The notes under the pieces: model-generated
Told to the model about the DNA's origin: nothing
Seen by the model: only the letters and a program-made list of their open reading frames with translations
Database searches by the model: none
Program-made: the position numbers and the translations under genes
Part shown: positions 49,701 to 56,900 of the stretch, piece by piece
Layout of the letters: every line of letters begins with the position of its first letter
Position numbering within the stretch: position 1 is the first letter of the stretch
NCBI GenBank assembly: GCA_035222895.1
Contig: JAVYIG010000402.1
Span: forward strand, 546,955-610,954
DNA from: Strongylocentrotus droebachiensis
Lineage: Eukaryota > Echinodermata > Echinoidea > Camarodonta > Strongylocentrotidae
Length of the DNA: 64,000 nucleotides
Reading direction: 5' to 3'

Positions 49701-50778
49701 GACAGGCTGTTTCATGCATTGGTACAAGCTTCAGCCCTTGGCATACAATATACATTTAACATAGAATTTGGCATCAAATTTAATGTCATTTCGGATCAAC
49801 TTTCTCTTTATTTCGAGTCAATTAAATTTGGTGTCGCCTTAACCATCAGAAGAAAAGGTGACTTCACAATTAACACTTGATCCTGCGATAATTGCTCCGC
49901 GGTAATGTCCTACACTGGCTAAATTCCTTACTTCAAACCTGGACCTAACATCATACCTAACCTTAATCCTAACCCTAGATCTAACAAAATCAGTTGCAAC
50001 CCTAACCCTAAATATAACAAAATCAGTTGCAACCCTTACCCTAGATCTAACAAAATCAGTTGTAACCCTAACCCTAACACTGTACCTTTGACGAAATAAA
50101 GCCAGGAGCAGTAAGAACCCGCAGAAATATCGGAGCACCGGTATGACATTGGCATTCTTTCATTCCAAAAGGCCCATATACGGATGTGCATTTCATATTT
50201 CATCATATTATAGCACATCATATTCCATTATATCTTATCATGATTATATCAATATGAACACTAATATTAAAAAATATATATTTATTTGAATAATATTATT
50301 ATAGACACTATTATTATTGTTATTGATATTATTAGAAGTAGTTGTTGTAGATTTAGTATAAGTATAAGTATTAGTATCAGTACTATAGTATTATTATTAT
50401 CATCATAATCTAAATATAAATCTGTTAATGATATACCTGCGTCGTTTAGCATTGATAACATATATATTCATGGCTCCTCTGTTTGTTCGTTTTCAGTTAC
50501 AACAACTCTGTGTACCGCCAACCTTTGCCAGAACGGAGGAACATGTAACCAGAGATCTGATACTGCGTATACCTGCACCTGTCCCGCCACTCACGTTGGA
50601 ACAAACTGCCATATCCCTGGTAAATATGACTATACTACTACTGCAACTACTATTATTATTACTATTACTACTACTACTACTACCTATACTATACTACTAC
50701 TACTACTACCTCCTCTGCAACTACTACTACAACCACAACTGCTACTTCTACTACTACTGCTGCTACTACTACTAGTAG

Positions 50779-50813
<35 letters not shown>

Positions 50814-50859
50814 TTGGTACTACTATTTCTACTACTATTATTACTACTACTACTACTTC

Positions 50860-50913
<54 letters not shown>

Positions 50914-53900
50914 AACTACTAGGACTACTACTACTACTACCACCACAACTACTGCTACTACTACTACCCCCACGCTACGACAACTACTACTACCACTACT
51001 ACTACAACTACTACTACTGCTACCACTACTACTACTATCACCATCACTACTACAACTACTGCTATCACTACTTATACTACTACTACTACAACCACAACTG
51101 CTACTTCTACTACTAGTGCTGCTACTACTACTACTATTGGTACTACTATTTCTACTACTAATATTACTACTACTATGAATAACGATAATGATAACAACAA
51201 GCATAGTTACTCCTGCATCTGTCCTGCGACTCGTACGAAAAAAACTTGTATACACCACGTAAATATGATTAAGATTACCAATACCAATATCAAACTGATA
51301 TAGCTTCTATGTTATTGGTATTATTTTTAGCATACTATTGATACAATCTTGCCGATCTGCTTGATGCAATGAGAATTCCGTGTACTCCTAACCCTGTCAA
51401 ACTTTTGAACCCGTGTTTAGTGTGATTTCGGACACAGGAAATATTACCCCAGTCTATACAATCATTTAATATCACACAGTCATAGCCTTTGTGTTATTTA
51501 AACAATTCTTTTTCATAATTTGGATGCAATTCTTTTTTCTTTTTTTTAATTCAGCTCCATGTAATCCTAGCCTTTGTCAGAACGGGGGTGTTTGCATGGT
51601 GACTGGTGACGAGTCTTATTCCTGCGACTGTCCACCACTTTATACTGGAAACAACTGCCAAACCATGGGTAAGCATGATTTATAATTAAAAAAACACATT
51701 TCCTTCTTGTACCAAAATGAATATCACATAAATATTTACAGCTTAATGTGTATTAAGACCAAGGCTGAATTCCAAAAAGGCAAGCGGCTTTTTATGAGGC
51801 TGCCATAATAACGCACTTAGTTGCACACTTTTAAAAATAGGAAGGTAATAAAATAATGTTAAGCGATGGACATGCACACCTCCCCCCCCCCCCCCTCCCG
51901 CATGCTATTCAAAGACACTCTTGTAATCTCGATCTACGTAATATAGATAGTAGTTTGAAGCAAGGATTCAAGGAACACCATTTATTGAAAGATAAAGTGT
52001 TACGGTAATGTGAAAGTGTCACACATGTTGTGATGTTGTCGGTGTAGTTGGACGAGAATGAGGGTGTGGTGCATGTATGTGGGTGATGTTCAGGATGTTC
52101 CCCATGAATGATATGATTTGATGTCGATAGTAGTCAGTGTGACGTGGCTTCTGACGTCACTTTTCACACAGCTTTTGACATAGGTGAAACGTGGTGCGGA
52201 TATGTACGGGTGTGTTTTAAGAACTGAATTCAATCTTGAAATTGAATTGGTTTAGCTTTGCTATGATGCTTGAGATAGTTTAAAGTGTATTTTTGTATTG
52301 AGTTTCTGTCAATCTGCTTTCGTCTAGCGATATTTACGTAGTCTTTGTTTCATTCTATTGTCTTATATCATGTGTATTTAATCGCTGTATCGTTTTGATT
52401 TAATGACAGCACATTTTTAGCAACTTTTTAGCGTCTAGTTTAATTTCAGGCAATTCGCTATGTTTCTTGCTTCTGCATTAATTATCTGCGTTTACATTTT
52501 TTTTCTCCCCTTGCCATTCTTGTATTTTTGTGTACAGGGTAATGACATTTAATGTTAGATTTGGGATACAAAGTTGTTATAGAACAACAAAATCTACAGG
52601 ACCTCTTCGGGACATCTAATTTCTATGATATTTCTTGAGTTATGATTGATAACTGACATTTATTACATCTTTTCACAGGATCATGTATGTAGTTATTTCA
52701 AAAATACTACGTACCTGGTGATATATATCTCATTTTCTACTGACATTGTAACATATTTTGTCACTTATTTCCCTCATTTTTCTCTCGTTTCATAAATGCT
52801 AGTATGAAAACTCTTTGAACAAAGTTATTTTTCTTTTGAGATCTGGGTCCTGTTTTATCCGGAGTGATGTCAAACTTCTAACGGAGCTGTGATTGATATC
52901 AAGTTGTAATCGGTTTGAATCAGTAGCAACTGATCATAAGACGGGGCTCAGATCTTCCTTCCCAATGCCTTTGCAGAAGCAAGCATATATTGTACTATTC
53001 GTGTTATTCTTACGTTACGCGATTATATCAAGTAAATAACCGTGTCAAACATTATCATAAGAAAACCCATGTACTAGTACACCTTGTCGAAATGGAGCGA
53101 CCTGTACGCAAGTCTTCCCTGGCTCTCCATTATTCATCTGTGCATGTACCTTCGGGTTCACTGGAGACGACTGTTCTGTTATCGTAGGTAAGCGAGTAAT
53201 ACATTTTTTTTATTTGGTATAACAAACATATCGAAAATCAAAGTTATAATGCAAAAAGTACAGTTCACATAAACAGCTGAGTACGAATGTCAAAATTACA
53301 GTTGACATAGTTATAAATAGAAAAAAAAGTCAATACTACCTCAGCCCTTTTCAGGAATATATGGATATTAAAAGAGTGGTATAGAAATTACGTTTGGTAT
53401 CATGTGTTAGGAATTCCTTTCAGTGTTATAGCAGGAGCGTTTCTAAAGGGGGGCTTAAGGGGCCAAGCCTTTCAATTTTCTGCTTGTCTATAAACATATA
53501 AAGGCGAGGCATATGTTGAAACTGAATGCTAGAACCCCAAGCCCCCTTCCCCCTCCCCCTCCCCTCTCCCTCTCCAAGATGTCCAAGCCCTGCCGCCCCA
53601 TTATTTTTCTGGAATTGGACGAGGAGATCAACAAAACTAAAATTGTTGTTTTTATGGACCTTCTGACAAACTTGTCACAAAGAGTGACTAAACTGACGGT
53701 TTTCATCTTAATATAACTACACTGTCGCTCATAAAGGTGGACTATATTTTTTTTATCCCAATTTATGGAATTGTTTTTAAAATAATTTTAAAATAGTATA
53801 TCTAGATAATAGTATACATTCTCAGATTTTATTGAATAATAATTTGCCAATGTGTGTTTTGCGTGACTGCTAAAGCATGTGTATGCTACTATGCTCATCA

Positions 53901-56900
53901 ACTAGGGGACCTATGCCCATAAGTCATAAATGACAGTAATGAGGATTAATGCCCCACAAAAGGGCACTAATATAGCACATCGACACGGTTTTTATCCTGT
54001 GGCCTCACAGTAACGAGGCCATTGCTTTGTCACTGAACCATGACTGTACGCAGCGGGGGCTAGGGTAGGGGGCAGTTTCCATAAATAAAATAAAAAACAG
54101 AAAATTTTACCCTGGTTCCCAACATAAACAAATCTTCTGTGTGCCCATGCCTTGAGCCATAATGCATGGCCGTCCAGAGGATTTTTTTATATTGGGTACC
54201 GGGGTAAAATGCAATAAATTATTGAAAATTTATTGCATTTTCTGTGTGTTTTTTTATTTATGGAAACTGCCCCCTACCCTAGCCCTGGCTGCGTACAGTC
54301 ATGGTTCAGTGACAAAACAATGGCCTCGTAACTGTGAGGCCCCAGGATCAAAACCGTGTCGATATGCTATATTAGTGCCCTTTTGTGGGGCATTAATCCT
54401 CATTACTGTTATTTATGACTTGAGAGCGTAGGTCCCCTAGTTAATAAGCATGGTAGCATACACATGCTTTAGCAGTCCCGCAAAACACACATTGGCAAAT
54501 TATTATTCAATAAAATCTGAGAATGTATACTATTATCTAGATCTATTATTTTTAAATAATTTTTTTAATAATTCCATAAATTGGGATAAAAAAATAAAAA
54601 AATCCACCTTTATGAGCGACAGTGTACTTTGACATGCGTTGTTCTAGTAGTACTTCGTTCAAATGACCGTCTGGTCGTGTACACTTGCCATATCCTAAAT
54701 CGAAATATCTCTTGTAGTTCAATATATGAGACTGATTCACTGATTGAGAAGCTTGACTTTGATTTGATTTTGAATCGATTTTGATTTGATAATCATTTAT
54801 TTTCCATACACATCATCACAAATTATGAATTTTTAACTCGGTCACATACAATCATACATAGAAAGAGGGGATCTTCATAAGCAAAGCTTTTCTATCATTT
54901 GTGCTCATTACTCATGAATTTTACATTTTTTTACTAAAAGAGGTTTGGTATTACCCATAATTGTCTATTTTTGATCATCCTGTGTAATTTTGTTTCATTT
55001 GGAAATTCATGTTTTGTTCATTACCAGGAGTAACTACGTCCTCTAAATTTGTTTGCTCGTGTCGGGTACATGATAACATGAATGAGTAGTCCTATTCCTA
55101 ATAACTTTTGTGAATCGTTCGTGAGCACGTACGTAATATTGAATGAACCCCGCCATTTAAGATATTCCATCCAAAGTATAACACCATACAGTAAAGTAGA
55201 TGAAATGTGAATTTAAACCTTCTCGTTTGTTTTAGATCCATGTTCTAGTTCGCCCTGTAATGGAGGCACATGTTTGATGACTGTTGCTGATAATTCAGCT
55301 TATACCTGCCGTTGTCAGGATGGATCGTTCAATCAAGTAACTTGTCCAACTCCAGGTGAGTGCATTTCTCTCTAGCTCCTTTTTGTTCCTTCATTATCCC
55401 CTCGAAGACGAAGTCGGAGGGGATATAGTAACGCTGCCGTCCGTCCGTCCGTCCGCCCGTAACAACTTTGGTTTTCGATCGATAACTTTAGTAATGTTTG
55501 ACGGAATTTAATGAAATTGTATATGAAGTTCATGGTATGAAAATAAAACTTAAGTTAGATTTCGGAGTGTGTAGGTCAAAGGTCAAAGGTCATAGCTCAT
55601 TAAATATGCAACAAATACAAATCTTTTTTTCCGTTCGATAACTTTAGTAATGTTTGACAGATCTTAATGAAATTTGATATGAAGGTACATGGTATCAAAA
55701 CACAGCCTAACTTCGATTTCAGAGTATGCAGGTCAAAGGTCATAGCTTTTGTAATATGTGAATCTGGTTTACGTTCAATAACTTTAGTAATGTTTGACGG
55801 ATTTTAATGAAATTTGATATGAAGGTACATGGTATCAAAACACAGCCTAAGTTAGATTTCGGAGTGTGTAGGTCAAAGGTCATAGCTCATTAAATATGCG
55901 ATAATACCTGATATATATGCGAACATGTGGTTCACTTCCTTGCCTAGTAATTTAATAGTATAGTCTAATTGAGGTAACTTGTTCTGACGTATATAGGTCA
56001 TTTGTACCGTGCGAGGGGATCCTACGCTTTGCGTTGACTTGGTTTTGTTTTGTTTTCTCTTCCTCCGTTTCGTAATCAGAAACTCATCTCCTCCAATAAA
56101 CAAATGACATTATATCTACATTCATATCTGCAGATAGAGAAATATATATTGAATTCAAATGTGAGAGCTGTTAGCGCAATGAATATATTTCGTCCGTAAA
56201 TTATATTTTACGACTTAGGATAAATTTGCCATTTGACTGTGTTGAATTCTATGTGACTTTACCCTTTTCACATAAGAAAACATCTAATGTCTGAATTTTC
56301 GTTTGCTGAAGCGAGATAATGATTACATTATTTGCTGTTTGTGTTTTAGATCCCTGTACTAGTTCTCCCTGTAATGGAGGCACATGTTTGATAACTGGTG
56401 CTGGTAATTCAGCTTATACCTGCCGTTGTCCAGATGGATCGTTCAATCCAGAAACTTGTCCAACTCTAGGTGAGTGCATTTCTCTCTTTATTTTTTATTT
56501 TTTTCTTTTCTCTTCCTCCGTTCCATAATCAAAGACTCATTTTCGTTTATCCTCCAAAAACACATGACATATCTTCATTAATACATCTGCAGAAAGAGAC
56601 ATGTAGATTGAATACATTTTCGTCCGTAAATGATATACAACTGTGGATACATTTGACATTTGACTGTGTTGAATTCTATGTGACTTCACCTTTTTCACAT
56701 AACAAAACATCTGTCTGAATTTTCGTTTGCTGAAGCGAGATAATGATTACATTATCTGCTGTTTGTGTTTAGATCCCTGTTCTAGTTCACCCTGTAATGG
56801 AGGCACATGTTTGATAACTGGTGTTGGTAATTCAGCTTATACCTGCCAATGTCAGGATGGATCGTTCAATCCAGAAACTTGTCCAACTCCAGGTAAGTGC

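Noticed and set aside
50689..51258. Long open frames rich in Ser and Val (189 codons) and Leu (100 codons)
   Set aside because: Produced by the ACT triplet repeat read in different frames; no start context or domain.
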